Made by a program: the position numbers and the translations under genes. A stretch of DNA of 64,000 bases, taken from positions 42,986,611 to 43,050,610 of the forward strand of contig CM056582.1 of the NCBI GenBank assembly GCA_029721435.1, read 5' to 3'. The notes beneath the pieces are model-generated. The model had not been told where the DNA came from, searched no databases, and saw only the letters and a program-made list of their open reading frames with translations. Origin of the DNA: Gymnothorax reevesii. Taxonomy: Eukaryota > Chordata > Actinopteri > Anguilliformes > Muraenidae. Numbering within the stretch: the first letter of the stretch is position 1; each line of letters opens with the position of its first letter. Positions 23,041 through 35,573 of this stretch are shown one piece after another.

Positions 23041-24230
23041 CAACAATGAGCAGTGCATGAGAAATGGTGTCTAACAGATCTATTTTTGGGAGAAACAAAT
23101 TGTAATGGGTCAAGCGTATTTGGTATGACAGATTTCAGGACCAGTCTTTCAAAATGTTTCAAAATGACAGATGCCTGCGCAATCAGTTGATAATCATTAT
23201 GACAAGTGAGCTTCATTTTCTTCGGTACCAGAGGTATGATTTAAAAAAAAATACATTTCATAACAATGAGAGAACTCAGAGAGAGATTATTTTGTGAAAT
23301 ACAATTCCGTGTCACTTTTCAGAGTGAAATATTGTGAAAAACCTGTGAGTGTTGATCTGGAGAAGGAGGTTCACAAGTCCTAACCCAAACGTCTAACCTT
23401 TTTCTCGAATGTTATGAAAACATATAGGGAAAAGACTCGCAACTGTTATCTTTGCCAGCAGGAATTTCACACAGTACTGAACAAGGGGACGCCTATGGTT
23501 TTTCATTAAAAAAATTACTAATTGAAAACACTGAAACATCGAAATAAATGCAGTGTGTAACTTATTAACATTTTTGAGCTTAACATATAGCTTTTTTGCA
23601 GCATAAAGCTATAACAATTCTGCAGTATAATTTCCAAAATGTTTGTTGTTTTTGACTTATTTTATCTTAATCAGTATTTTCCCCCTTAATGGGACAGTTC
23701 CTTTCAATTAGCACCGTTAGCTGATCGCTTTCTGTTCCAGAGGATTTTTCTGAACCTTCCTCCACCTGGGGGTCGTCCAAGGGAAACTATTAAGAATGTA
23801 AACAGTGGTGAATTTGGTGAAATAGTACCACATTATTCTGCTGCTCCAGTGACACTAGTCGAATGTAGTGTTGTTGTGTTGTTTAGTTTGTGAAACGGTG
23901 TATCTGTAATTGTGTGTGAAGGTGTGTTTCAGAGACTCCGAGGAGAGGTAAAGAGAGTGACTGTGTTTTGTTGTACTTTAATTAGGTAACGGAAGACATG
24001 CACAGGGTGCTCTGTTATTTCTGTGGGTTTTTTTGTGGTTGATAATGGATTGAGAAATGGATGGCAGTTTTAATATCCCACTCTGATGGTTGATCTTGTC
24101 CAAAAACTGTGCCAAAGCACAGTGCTTGCCTTTTATAGCCTTTATTAGGTCCCAGTTCTGAATTGACAGCTTTGGTAAATAGTTCTCTTGTAGAAATTAA
24201 TCTATAGTGCGGCTGTCTGACCTTTTGTTG

Positions 24231-24577
24231 AAGGTGCACTATGCAAGTTCGTTTACTTTCACTACTGTTGACATTCAAACTCAAACAAAACAGAGGTAGC
24301 CCACCCCTCCCTCCCATAGTTCCCTCCTTCCCATGCTTCCATAACTGTCAACTCTTGTGGGTGATTGGCTGGGACGGTTTGTTATAGGGCACAGCCTGTG
24401 CCCCTTGTGTTTATTTGCAGTTTGTGGCGCCTGTGCGGACTCCAGAGCCCGGGTTTTTTTTTTTTTTTTACAGAGGATTTAGGGGCAGGCACCTAATGGA
24501 TCATGGAGAGATGTCAGCGAATTGAGACAAAAATATAATCGCACAGAAAGTAAACAAACTTGCATGGCGCACATTTA
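24231..24577. mobile_element. Small inverted-repeat element (MITE)
   Basis: The left end ggtgcactatgcaagttcgt followed by ttactttc is mirrored by gaaagtaaacaaacttgcat followed by ggcgcac at the right. The interior has a T run and is non-coding. The target duplication could not be fixed; a TTAA-like context at the right is suggestive only. Confidence 0.5.
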
Positions 24578-27500
24578 AGGTGCAAGGTTTTTTTTTTTTT
24601 TTTTTTTAAACCTCCGTCCCCTAGTGGTCAGGATGCGTGCATCCCAAATAATGAGAAATCATTAAATAAAATATTTTTAAAAAATTTCCTCAAAAGTAAA
24701 AAAAAGAATCATGAATTTAAGTGTATTAAAAACGTATAATATTTTTTATTCAATGTCTCTTGTAAAAGGGGCATCGCTAAGGCTATTTTAGTGGGACTTT
24801 ATACCTCGTAAAATGTTCTTTAGACATCTCCCCCACCCAAAAAAAAAAGAAAAAAATGATCTAAAGTTTAGTTATTATCATCCATGCAAGACCAGACTCC
24901 CTCAGTAAAGGCTTAGCCCTCATCCATAAACCTCTAGCCACGAGCCTACCTCGTACGAAAGATTTTTGCTTCCAGAATATGTTTTTAATTGACATTAACC
25001 TCTGTCTTACTAGGGAATAAATAAATTGCACAGTTTTGGAGCGTCTTTAAGAACATTATCAACCTAATTAACAAATCAAGTCTTCTGCTGAGACCGTGGT
25101 GTGGGTAATCAGGAATGCTATTGTTGTACTGGACAAATGTACTGCCTCTCAAAAGTCTGGAATCACTTGTCATTGAGGTAATTCATTGCTTTTGTATTCC
25201 ATAAAAGTGTTTGTATAATGGCAAATGATGTGAAACAAATATCCAAATATAATTTTAAGATGTTTTCTCAAATTTTGAAGTATCTGGGTGCTAAGAAGTT
25301 TTCAAATGATAATTGTCATTTATCTATTTTAGTGATCCTTCTTTCGTGTGACAGTGATATTCAATCACTGCACATTTTAGGCTCCTGGTATATCGGTTTT
25401 ACCAAGGTATTATGCTCAGTTGATTTCAGTATGGATCGCAGTATTTCCCATTGGTGTCTTTGAAGATGGGCCTTCTACACTAACTTTATAACTCACGTGA
25501 TCCCACTACAGCTCTATGGGGCTGATTGTGCTGGCCACTCCAGACTCGGTCATTCCCTTTCCAGAGTCTAGGTTCGTGTTTTTGGTTTTTGGTCATTGTC
25601 TTCCTGTTTCCTCCATTTAATCTTGATGAAAATCGCAATTAATTGTGAATCTTTCTGATTTTGAGCTTGCGCCCGATACAGCCCTTTCCCAGGTAAGACT
25701 GGCCTTCGCATATTTTTTTCGCAACAGGAAGGTCTTCCACATTCACTTTGTTCAAAAAGGGAAGAGAAAGGCATTGGCGGCAGAGACCGACTGCAAAAGT
25801 GCGTTAATGGCTAATACATTTTACAGCACAAATAGTGGGCTATTCATTGGAGAATATCAATGCTGGAGATTAAATTTGTAATCACGAATTTGACGAGTCA
25901 GAGAATCATAATTTGCATTGCATGCATACGATTGATTGGCATTAATCATATTCTGTTACTCTGTCTCCAACAACCATCTTAATTAATCTGTGAATGTGCA
26001 AAGGGTTTATGAAGAATGAATGGAGAAGAATATGCGCTGAGTGTGAATTGTGACAAAGCGAGTGTACCTATTGGAGATGGGATGCAATCTGATCGTAAGT
26101 GCTCCACTTGGTTGAACAAAGACAGAAAGTGTGCGCTGCATTGACAAACGCATAAATCCCCGGGTGCCAAAAGCACAGATGTTTAAAATCTTTCTTTATG
26201 GCTGTGCTTGTTGGAAGCCGAGTCTCAGTGGGTGACACCACGCTGTTATTGTATACTGATTTATGAAGACAGGACGCAGTCATAGAATATGCTCATTAAA
26301 AGTGTTAGGGAGCTTGTTTTTCGGAGTTTCTGTTTATGTGGGGTTGAGCGAGGCATAAATCAGGCATCGCAGCATGAGAGCAATAAACTTTCCATTAGCA
26401 TACGCCCAGGATATCCGAGTGCATCTGTACACTACAGCTTTTCTTTTGGGGATGCTGGAACCCTTTTGCGCATGTAGTTCAATGATGACTGTTCACGAAT
26501 GGATCCGCATGTACACTGTCAGGTGTTAAAACAACAACCCAACTTTTCCTGAGTTCGGAAACTCTCGGGTCACTGAAACAGTACAGTGGTCCTCTCATTT
26601 GCAAGGAAGATTCCTGAATTGATATCACTGGTAGGGAATGTGGCTGTTTCAGAGTCATTTCAGAAACCTCCTAGTTAGTTTCTTTGATGGGGCTAATTTT
26701 TGAGGGAACGTCAAGCGGTTTCTGCACAGCCAAAGAAATTCTTAACAGCGAGCCGGAGACTCGCTTTTTCGGAATCCAGACAGAGACAACTGGAGGTGTT
26801 TTCTTATAATTTTATGTAATTAATTTCACTTGTGATAATTTATGAGGTGAGAAAGTGCCAGTGTAGATGTTGAATACTGGCTGTTTTGTGGGACGGGATG
26901 TTGAATAAATTAGCTCCAATGTTTCTGAGACGCTGAAAATCACGCTGTGATGTATGCTGTGCTCGTCACATGATTCTTCCGAATTAGAGATGTTATTTCA
27001 TATAAGGGTCATAGTAATGTACCAAGGTGATTTGAAGCCTCCTCGCAATTGAGACAGGGACTTAGTATCGTCTCAAGCGGGCTGGCAGGAGGGTGTAACA
27101 CTCCTCTGAATATAAGAATCTGATGTATTCTCATTATATTTACAATAATAATAAGGGCCTCTTAAGAACTTGCACGATTCAGTCTGAGCCAAAGCTAAGC
27201 ACTACATTTACAGTAAGCTCCAGTGGTCTCGTGATACTTTGGCAGCCCTATATTCTCGCTAAGTCCCTGTTTTCCGCTCTGTGTGTTTGTAATGTCATGC
27301 CTGCCGTCCCCATCCCAGCTTCTCCGGCAGGTCCAGGGGGCAAGGCAATTTGTCTCTCTGTTCCAAAGCAAAAGTTAATAACCGTAATACGTCTCTGATC
27401 CAAGATGTTCGCTCTGCGATGCTCTCTACAGCCGGCTGCCGCGGAGCTGCGGCGCGAGGCTCTCCGATAAGCGCAGATCAGCGGGGTCTCATGGTGACTT

Positions 27501-28639
27501 AATTGTCCGGGGGGTACAGTGTTTGCTGTCAGTTGTTCTCATCATGCACTGCAAGCCCAGATGTGCAAGAGAAGGGGTGTTAGACGGCAATATTTGAACA
27601 GCGACATCTTGGGAAATTTGGTCTTTCTGTTGCATAAGCATTCCCATGCATTGTAGGCTAGATAGATAGATCATAGACGCACTGTATGTTAATTTCTGTG
27701 AGAGTAAGACCGTGTGACATACGCTCGCACACTCCCAAGCGGACAAACAGAGAGAGAGACTTCAAGTTCAAGTGTAATTACACCACAGCAACAAATACGT
27801 AATAGATTTGTACTAGTTTGATGAGTGGGCATTTTAGACTGTTTTTCCTTTCAGATGCATCTCCGTTATTTAAAGGGGTATTTTAAGTTATCAACCAGTA
27901 AATTTTTTGGTAAATTTTTTCATTGGAAGTCGGAAGATATTTACAACGTACCTGACGACTGGTGTAATTTTGTATTAGGGCTATAGGACAGTTTACAATC
28001 TAGGCTATGGGACCTATGGGTCAAGCTAACTCGGATGCATGTAAATGGGACGCGTCTATCTGGGATGAAACCATTACAAATACATATCCACATTCCCCAG
28101 CAAACACCACTCAATTGATTTAAGAAAATAAGAGTTTTACATCACTAAACATGAACAGCTTATGTCAACTGGCCCTCAGCATAAGCAACTTGACTTCAAA
28201 TTTGGCCCTCCATACACTTTTGACACTCCATAAAAGTCATTCATACGTACAGTGGCACTTCAGATAGTGCAGGGGTTTGATGAAAGCTTTATAGTTTTAC
28301 CGCACACTGTGGGGTTGGGTGTGTAGCATGGATCTGGAGTGCTGCGGATCTGCTTTGTAATGTGATGTGAAGTGGCATCATTTTCCGGTCAGTGATGGAA
28401 TGGCGAGTCATTTCGCTGGCCGGCTCTTATCTGGAGAACGAGGACTTGTATCAGTGCTTTGTGCTTGTATGCGTGCGTGTGCATGTACGTTTGTGTGTCT
28501 GTTTTATGACTGACATTTAAGCATTGTTAGAACTCAGTGATTTATATGTTTGTTTTTAGTATGTTTTAGTAGTTTTTAGTTGGCTATTTATTTATTTATC
28601 ATATTTATTCTTTTAGAGTATGTATGTTTCTGTAAGATT
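24578..28639 (+). other. nrxn1: Long intron stretch with few recognisable repeats
   Basis: No gene was found. Around 25139 a Tc1-like end phrase (tgcctctcaaaagtctggaa) appears without a visible partner. From about 25870 to 28640 no paired ends or known repeat words were noticed. Noncoding elements under constraint could lie here, but conservation cannot be judged from one sequence. Confidence 0.4.
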
Positions 28640-29460
28640 GCGCTGTCTTTGGTCTTCAGTGTTTTCCTCTCGTTTCTGTCTCGTGGAGTCTTATCTTTTT
28701 CATCACACTCTCTTCCCTGTAAATTTGGTTAGGTATTTCCTCTTTGCTGGTCTTATTAACTGTCCACACCTGAGAGTAGTTTAGTGAGGCATGGGTGTTT
28801 ACAAAAGTAGTTAGATTAGAGTTAGAACTCTACCCTCTCTCTCCTATCACTGTCCTTGCTTTTCTAGCTCCACGTCTCTCTACAGCTGTCCTGTGTATAG
28901 CTGGGATTCCACTTAATTAGTTTATGTATTCAAGACCCACTTTTTCCTCAGCTTCTTGTCAACTCGTTTCTTCCCATAGCTCGTCTTGGTCAAGTCTCGT
29001 TTCTGCGCTCTTTTCTTGTTTCGATTGTTGATTGCTCGTTTCTCGTGATTCTCCCGTAAGTCTTGTATTTGATTGTTTGTATAGTGTTGTGAGATTGTGG
29101 ATTGATTGATTAGTACTTCGTTCTCCCTGATTCCCATTTTGTACCATTCTGTTTAGTTTCTCCTGTGTTCTCCCTTATCCCATCCAACTCCCCTTTTCCT
29201 TCCCCTTCCATTCCCTTAGCTCAGCCCCTTTGTTACTGTCTTTGTGCGGACTGATTCTCTGGTTACTGAACTACTTTGCTTGTCCCCTGACTTCGATTCT
29301 GCCTATTCTGCAGTACACTGTTTGCCTGGCTTTTGATCCATTTCTGTCCTTGACCATGAGCTTTGTCAACCCTAATAAATGCCCTGCCGATGCTGAACTG
29401 CACTTGGAGTATAAGCCCGTTTCTTTCAAGCATAACCAGACTTTACCTGTATTTGCTAAC
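28640..29460 (+). repeat. Possible old LTR-type fish repeat
   Basis: This pyrimidine-rich text ends with wording such as gattctgcctattctgcag and accctaataaatgccctgc, including an aataaa-like signal. It resembles the 3' end of a common fish LTR-type repeat in sense orientation. The termini were not found, and the short frames are not convincing. Confidence 0.3.
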
Positions 29461-32459
29461 TAGAATGTTTGCGAGTACTGTAATATGTGTTTGTTTTCAT
29501 AGGGGATTGTGGGTGGGGATTGAAATGTCCATAACCCCACACTAGTGAGCTATTAGGTGCTATGAAATGTTATTGTGGCGGAAGAGGAGTCGATGCATCC
29601 GAATATTGATATAGTAATGCAGGCATCACAGTCTTTAAGGCTGTCACAAAGTGAACCACCCACATTGTACCACCTGCAAAATATCAGAGCCACAGAAAAC
29701 ATTACCGCCACATAATTCTTGACTTGTGCTTTCTCCATTCTACCAGGGCAGAGTAAAATAGTAAAGCTAAATGCCTTAAACACAACTGCTGAGGAAGAAG
29801 TAAAGGGCCAAGAATTTGGAATGGATTAAAACATCTACAATTACAACTCAGATATACTGTAAAATCTTACAAAATGGTTTCAAAAGGAGTTCTGTGATTG
29901 GTATCGAGCAAATTCCATGGAACACCAGTCCTGGGGTCCCCCCATGTATGGGGATTCCTATTCCAACGGTCACTTCAAACTCGATTTTCAACAGCTGTTA
30001 ATTTGTCTTAATGAGATCCTTCTCGTGCCTACAGGGATCAATCGCCACATCGCCCGCAGTAGTGTGCTTGATTGAAAACGTTTGTGTTGTGCATATTTGT
30101 AACTGAACAAATTTAATTTATTGGTTAATCAATAAGGTCCTGATTACCTTGCTTTGGCCCTTTTACCCGATGAAGGTTTGGCTCTATACCATTTGCCTTG
30201 TTATCTGTCATTCACTCCCCAATGGCTCATTTTTAGTGTCCAGATGGCCGCACTTTCACTAATTACAAGCCATTTGATTCTTTGATTTAATCAATTACAA
30301 TTTAATGCTATTCAATGTTAAAAACACTTGCAATATAGTGCAATAGGAATATGGAATTATTCAGGTCAAGCATTTTGTTGTTAATTCCAACATCATATGG
30401 CTTGAAAGTTAAATAATCCCTTTATACATGAACAATACAATTGTGTGGAAGTACAGGGCAGCCACTGGATTTCGAGAACCACTGCCATTGTGGAACCTTA
30501 TTAAATGAAAGGGTTCTTTGTCAGGCAATTAGGTCCAATCTGGGAGCTTTGTCATTTCGCAGTGGTTATTCTTGCGCATTCTGCTGGTGATGTCCAGTGA
30601 GCATGTGGAGTTGCAGTTGTTTTCATGACAGGTTGTTTATTTTTTTGCAGGGGTAATTCAGCCAGCAAATACCAGCGGGATTGCCCAGGTTATTCTGCTG
30701 GCAGACATTTCGAGTGTCTTGTTTCAAGCTGGCATCAATCAACTGCTTAAGTTTAACATTCAGGGCTTGGGAAATGCAATTCTGGTTTTTAAAAGGTTAA
30801 GGTCAGGGTTTAGGGTTTGGGGAAAGTGATATCAAATATTAGAATGATAAACTAGTGGGGACAAGAGGATCGAACCTCCGTCGCCTGTGCCAAAGTCCAT
30901 GGTTTTGTTGGCCCAACTGTCCAGCCCAGCTTAATTACACTCAAATGCAGCCGAACGCAGAAGGTGGAGCAGGTTAAATCCGATGCTGATGGCAACGTAA
31001 CGCAATGCTGGTGGTGGCGCTTTAACGTTTGAATAGTTTTTTTTTAATTTTCCTTTTTTTAAAAAAATGTACTTTATTTTCCTAGAGCGCCCTTGATTTT
31101 TGTTACCATTAGTGATCGATACTTCAAGCAAAGGAATTTTCTCTGAAGCATATTGTTATCACAGATTTTTGATCATACACCTCATCGGGTTAAACTCTGG
31201 ATGTCGTTTTCTCAATGTTTTTGCTGACATACACCAGAATTAAATTACTGTACTTGCACATAAACGTGTGCATATAACAGGCTATTTGCAAAGTACAATC
31301 GTATGCATCAAATGTTGGTTTATGGAAGCGTAGCGGCCCCCAGCGCTACTTTATCTGTCACAATCACTTTCCATGTCTCTGCTATTTCACGTATCCTCGG
31401 GGTATACAGTTAACTGAATGACAGGAGTGTTCCGCCAACTGGCTTACAATAAGACTCAGATGTAAGGGAGAGAGGTGGATTACGCTAGTACTTTGCTTTC
31501 GCCCTATGGGCTTAAATCACAATGACATTAGTGAAAAATGACAAGTTAAAAATGTTTATTTTTCTTCATCTATTTGTTTGTTTATTGGTTAATTTTGGCT
31601 GTTTAAAAATGTGTGGGCTGTCAATGCACTAGTTAGGAATCTAAAAACCCAAAGGAACCCTTAGTTTTGAGCCAGAGGAGAGTAATCCCTCTAAGACTAA
31701 AAGCAGCTTAATATCCTTTGATTAGTGTTGTCTGATAAAGTTTTTGGGTTTAGTGGTGGTTAATCAGTATCACTTGGCAGATAGTTTGATGCTTATACCC
31801 ACAAACCATCCCCTTAAATAAACACATGCACACAAACTCATGCATTCCTCAGAATAGTGCTTTATGCATCAGTTACTCCCAGTAATTACTGCTGTTCTTC
31901 TAATCTTCTTCTCTCGTCAGTGCAGTAACTCGCCGTTGTTTGTTTGCATTTGTCTCAGTACTTATATAGAGTTTTGTTGTACTGACTATGAGGAGTCTTT
32001 CTGCTTATTTGTCAAACAAATCAGACAGAGAGCGTCTGAGCTGCCATTGCTGGGACCTGCATGTATAGACATGAAAGCACATAGAGGTTCCTAACAGCTA
32101 ATTAATAAATCAAATAGTCGTGTGAAAATGTTCTGTGTTGCCCTTCAAGATTGCGAATGATGAGCTTTAAAAGGGCTGACGGAAGTGCATGGTAACAACG
32201 TGAGGAAGGGAAATTCATTTGAAGAGCCGAAAGCCTTAGCTTTTTCACTACTGGTGTCACTGATTAAATGAGATGAAATGTATTTATCATTCAGGCTTCC
32301 CATATTGGAACCTCAAGATTGAGGTCCATTACTGATAGCTGTTACTGTGTTATTTCTTTCCCCTCCCATTATTACACTTTTGAAACACTCCAGACTGGGT
32401 TTTCATTAATTTTAAATGCCACTGATAAATGACCATTTCATTTATTGAAGATAGAGAGG
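29461..32459 (+). other. nrxn1: nrxn1 intron; one tRNA-like head listed separately
   Basis: Apart from the tRNA-like segment at 30855-30930, nothing was recognised. A T/A-rich patch at 31038-31076 is simple sequence. Confidence 0.5.
30855..30930 (-). repeat. tRNA-like segment, probable SINE head
   Basis: On the minus strand the sequence has an A-box-like tggacagttgggcc. About 40 bases later comes an exact B-box-type ggttcgatcct, the internal promoter of tRNA genes. No complete cloverleaf with paired acceptor stem was found, and the flanks are not tRNA-like. A SINE head or tRNA pseudogene is more likely than a working tRNA. Confidence 0.45.
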
Positions 32460-33775
32460 TATTCAAAACATACAGTATATCACCCATGTTAAAAAAAAAC
32501 AATTGCCCCTCTAAACCTAACCCTCGGTGGCAACTATTGCAAACACTTGAAATAACTGGAAATTAGTCTTTTACATTGCTGTGGAGGAAATGTGGCCCAC
32601 TCTTCTTTGCAGAATTGTTTTAATTCAGCCACATTTGAGGGTTTTCGAGCATTAACGGCCTGTTTAAGGTCGAGCCACGGCATTTCAATCGAATTCAAGT
32701 CTGGAGTTTGACTAGGCCACTCCAAAACCTTAAATCATTATTATTTTTTCCCCCTTTCTTGTGCCATTCTGTGGTGGACACGCTTTTGTGATTCAGATCA
32801 TTGTCCTGCTGCATCACCCAACTGCCCTTGAGATTTAGGTCGAGAGCTGATGGTCGGACATTTTCCTTCAGGATTTTCAGGTAAAGAGCAGAATTCATTG
32901 TTCCATCAATCTTGCCAAGTCCTTCAGGTCCTGAAGCAGCAAAACAGCCCCAGACAATCACACTACCATCACTACGTCTGACTGTTGGTATGGCGTTCTT
33001 ATTTTTGGAATGCTGTATTAGCTTTATACCAGATGTCATTGTCATTGTCTTCCAAAATGTTCCATTTTTGACTCATCAATCTACAGAATATTATCCCAAA
33101 CATATTGGGGGTCATCAAGATGTTTTTTGGCAAATGTCAGATGAGCCTTTGTGTTCGTTGCAGTCAGCAGTGGTTTTCACCTTGTAGCTCCCCCACGGAC
33201 GACATTTTTTGTCTCACTGTTGATTTGTGAACACCAAGCTTAAATGGGGCAAGTGAGGCCTGCAGTTCTTAAAATAATAGTCTGGTTTCTTTTGTAACCT
33301 GAGAATGAGTCGTCAATATGCTCTTGGAGGTATTTTGGATAACATAACATAACGAGTGGTGAGAACAGGCCATTCAGCTCAACTAGGCTCGCCAATTTCT
33401 TTTTCTATCGTGAATATATCACTTCAGATACTCACTGACTCAATGGTATCTAATTTTAAATCAAGCCTGCTCTTGAAAATTCTGCCTCAGGTTTCTGCCT
33501 CAATGATATGGTCAGGCAAGCTATTCCACATTGAAATTACCCTCTAGGTGAAAAAATGTCTCCTAATATCAATGCTAAATTTACCCATTTCTGTTTTGTA
33601 AATAATGGTTTTTACCACGGTTCCCTGCAGTCCCAGAGTGTTATTGGTGGCTCTGTAACCCTTTCCAGAACGACAGATCCCAAGGACATTGATTCTCATT
33701 TGTTCTTGAATTTCTCTGGATTGCAGCATCATGTGCTGCTTTTTGCCTAATTCACATTGCCAGACAGTTTTTATT
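32460..33775 (-). mobile_element. Tc1/mariner remnant, interrupted by another repeat
   Basis: Three blocks of Tc1-type transposase read in order on the minus strand. The N-terminus lies near 33748-33600 (MMLQSREIQEQ, GKGYRATN). The centre at 33045-32695 contains WGCFAASGPEGL and VMQQDNDLNHKS, with the second catalytic Asp. The C-terminus at 32725-32534 contains WPSQTPDLNSIEMPW, with the third acidic position. Between the first and second blocks, 33340-33595 is foreign sequence. Stops and frame changes make the enzyme dead. The outer ends were not defined precisely. Confidence 0.8.
33340..33595. repeat. Repeat inserted into the Tc1 remnant
   Basis: The Tc1 text breaks after ggaggtattttgg and resumes at gtaaataatggtttttacc. 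The intervening sequence includes aacaggccattcagctcaac and aagctattccacattgaa, words of a dispersed repeat known from several fish lineages. The class (LINE tail or SINE) is not settled. Confidence 0.55.
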
Positions 33776-35117
33776 TAACTTTTTTAAACCTGGAGTTGCC
33801 ATCGGAAAGATTATGGCCCTGCTCTAACCTTGCGTTAAAGCGCATTGAATCTCCAAACCTGTTCCCATTTAGGTTTCTTAATTAAAAACTAAAAGTTAAT
33901 TTGTTCACTTGCAAGGATCAATCCAAATCCATTTCCCCTCAATTTATGTATACCTAACATGAACCGTCAATGTCTTAAAAAGCTTCTGAATTCCTGCAGC
34001 TCACAAAACTGTATCTTTTTCTTTCTGTATTTGCATCCGATTAGCTTGATACGCCTAAGAAAATGTTTCAAAAAATGCAGTTTCGCCGGCTCAGGTCTGC
34101 TCATCTAAAAATCAAACCCTGTTTATAACCAGTGGAATTAACATAATGCAGGTTAACACCTATTTCCGAGTAAGAATCAGGTCATTCAATTCCATTTATT
34201 TACTCCGCAAAGTGGCTTCCAATAAGCTGCGTTGTCATTAACAATGAAGACAAACAGCTTTGTGTCTTTTGAGGCTACAATATGGGATTGCGTGGAGGTT
34301 AATCAGCTGAAAATTCTCAAAAAATCCATCTTGCAGTATGTTGTAGAATGTAATGTAGTAAATGATGCTGAAGATGGTATTAAGATATGGTTTAGATTTT
34401 GTTTAATTAAATTCTTGCCATTCCAGAAACTGGACTGTAAAGACGTCATGAATGATTTTGCAACCTTGAAAGTTTGACGCATGGCATGCATATAAAAATT
34501 TTTAAATGCATGCCATGGGTTTAAGTGTCACAATGCACTAATAAACAATTTGCAAAATTATGCAATAACCAAGGCTTAGACATGAAGAAGCATTAATTAT
34601 TTTAAAAATTAAATAATATGGCTTAGCACAGCAACCAGTGTGCAACTATGCTTCCCTGCAAATGTAACCTATCCTTTGGAACACTGAAAACATTATGATT
34701 AAGTGCAATCTTAAAATAGGTTGCACTGCTGAAAAAAAATCCTTGAATGGTAATATGGAATTCAGGGAAAGCACTGCGTTAATTTTTTTAAGGTTAATTG
34801 TATTTTTTATGATTTGTTTTTTTTCATCAATGCATTATCATTAACAAGGCAATCAGAGATAGCAGACCTGGCCCCAGCCACGGGCTGACAGACAGACTGA
34901 CAGAAACACACACACACATACAGACATGATCATTGCTTAACCTGGCTCCCTAGGGGAGGGGCCAGGTAATGAGTACTTTGTTAATGCAGCCCTGCAGTGA
35001 TCTGTCATTTCTTAATGCTTTCTTGATAACTACAGGCTTATATAATGGTATTGTTTATTCAGTAAATAACTTGTGTGATTATTAATCAAGCAATCTTGAA
35101 CAGGAATAGGCTGAAAG
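33776..35117 (+). other. nrxn1: nrxn1 intron before the gypsy insertion
   Basis: No gene is seen. A strong short palindrome at 34480-34517 is listed separately. A CA/GACA-rich patch lies at about 34890-34925. Confidence 0.5.
34480..34517. repeat. Perfect 12-bp palindromic hairpin
   Basis: CATGGCATGCAT (34480-34491) faces ATGCATGCCATG (34506-34517) across a 14-base AT-only loop that is itself partly self-complementary. Confidence 0.85.
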
Positions 35118-35561
35118 TGTAATGGCGTGGAGGTGTTGGACGCCAGGAGCAGTGGCTCGAAATAAAAGATAGATGCAGCAAAGTGCTAAACCTGAACAAA
35201 AAGGAAATATATGGGCTCGCGCTACCCACGGGCCTAACGCCTGACCGTGGAAGTCAACAGGCGAGCTCAAAACTAAGTACCAGGCAGCGAAAAAACCTGC
35301 CTATACTCTCGCTTCTCACATTGATAATATAATGCAGCTAAATTCCTGCCTATTCTCTCTTCTCAAACAACCTTACCGGCTCAAGCGTCAAAAGCATACT
35401 GACACTCCAGCAACCCGAACGAGGAAAGGCAGGAGCTTAAATAGAGTCTGGGCGACGCCCCCAATTAATGCCAGCTGGCTAAGGAATCCGATGGTGAGCG
35501 AAACGATATCGTCCCGGACGAGAGCAACAAAAGGAGCCCACAAGGCTCCCAAACCATGACA
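35118..35561 (-). repeat. 3' LTR of the chromovirus
   Basis: This is the 444-bp terminal repeat with tgt...aca ends on the + strand. It is preceded, in the element's own sense, by the polypurine tract at 35562-35573. It is the same length as the other LTR with two substitutions. Confidence 0.95.
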
Positions 35562-35573
35562 GGACCCCCCCCT
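35562..35573 (-). other. Polypurine tract (plus-strand primer site)
   Basis: In element sense the 12 bases aggggggggtcc lie between the gag-pol stop codon and the 3' LTR. A G-rich purine run directly before the LTR is the usual primer for plus-strand DNA synthesis. Confidence 0.85.

Noticed and set aside
30855..30930. Functional tRNA gene
   Set aside because: A-box-like and B-box words are present, but no complete cloverleaf or terminator was found. SINE head or pseudogene is preferred.
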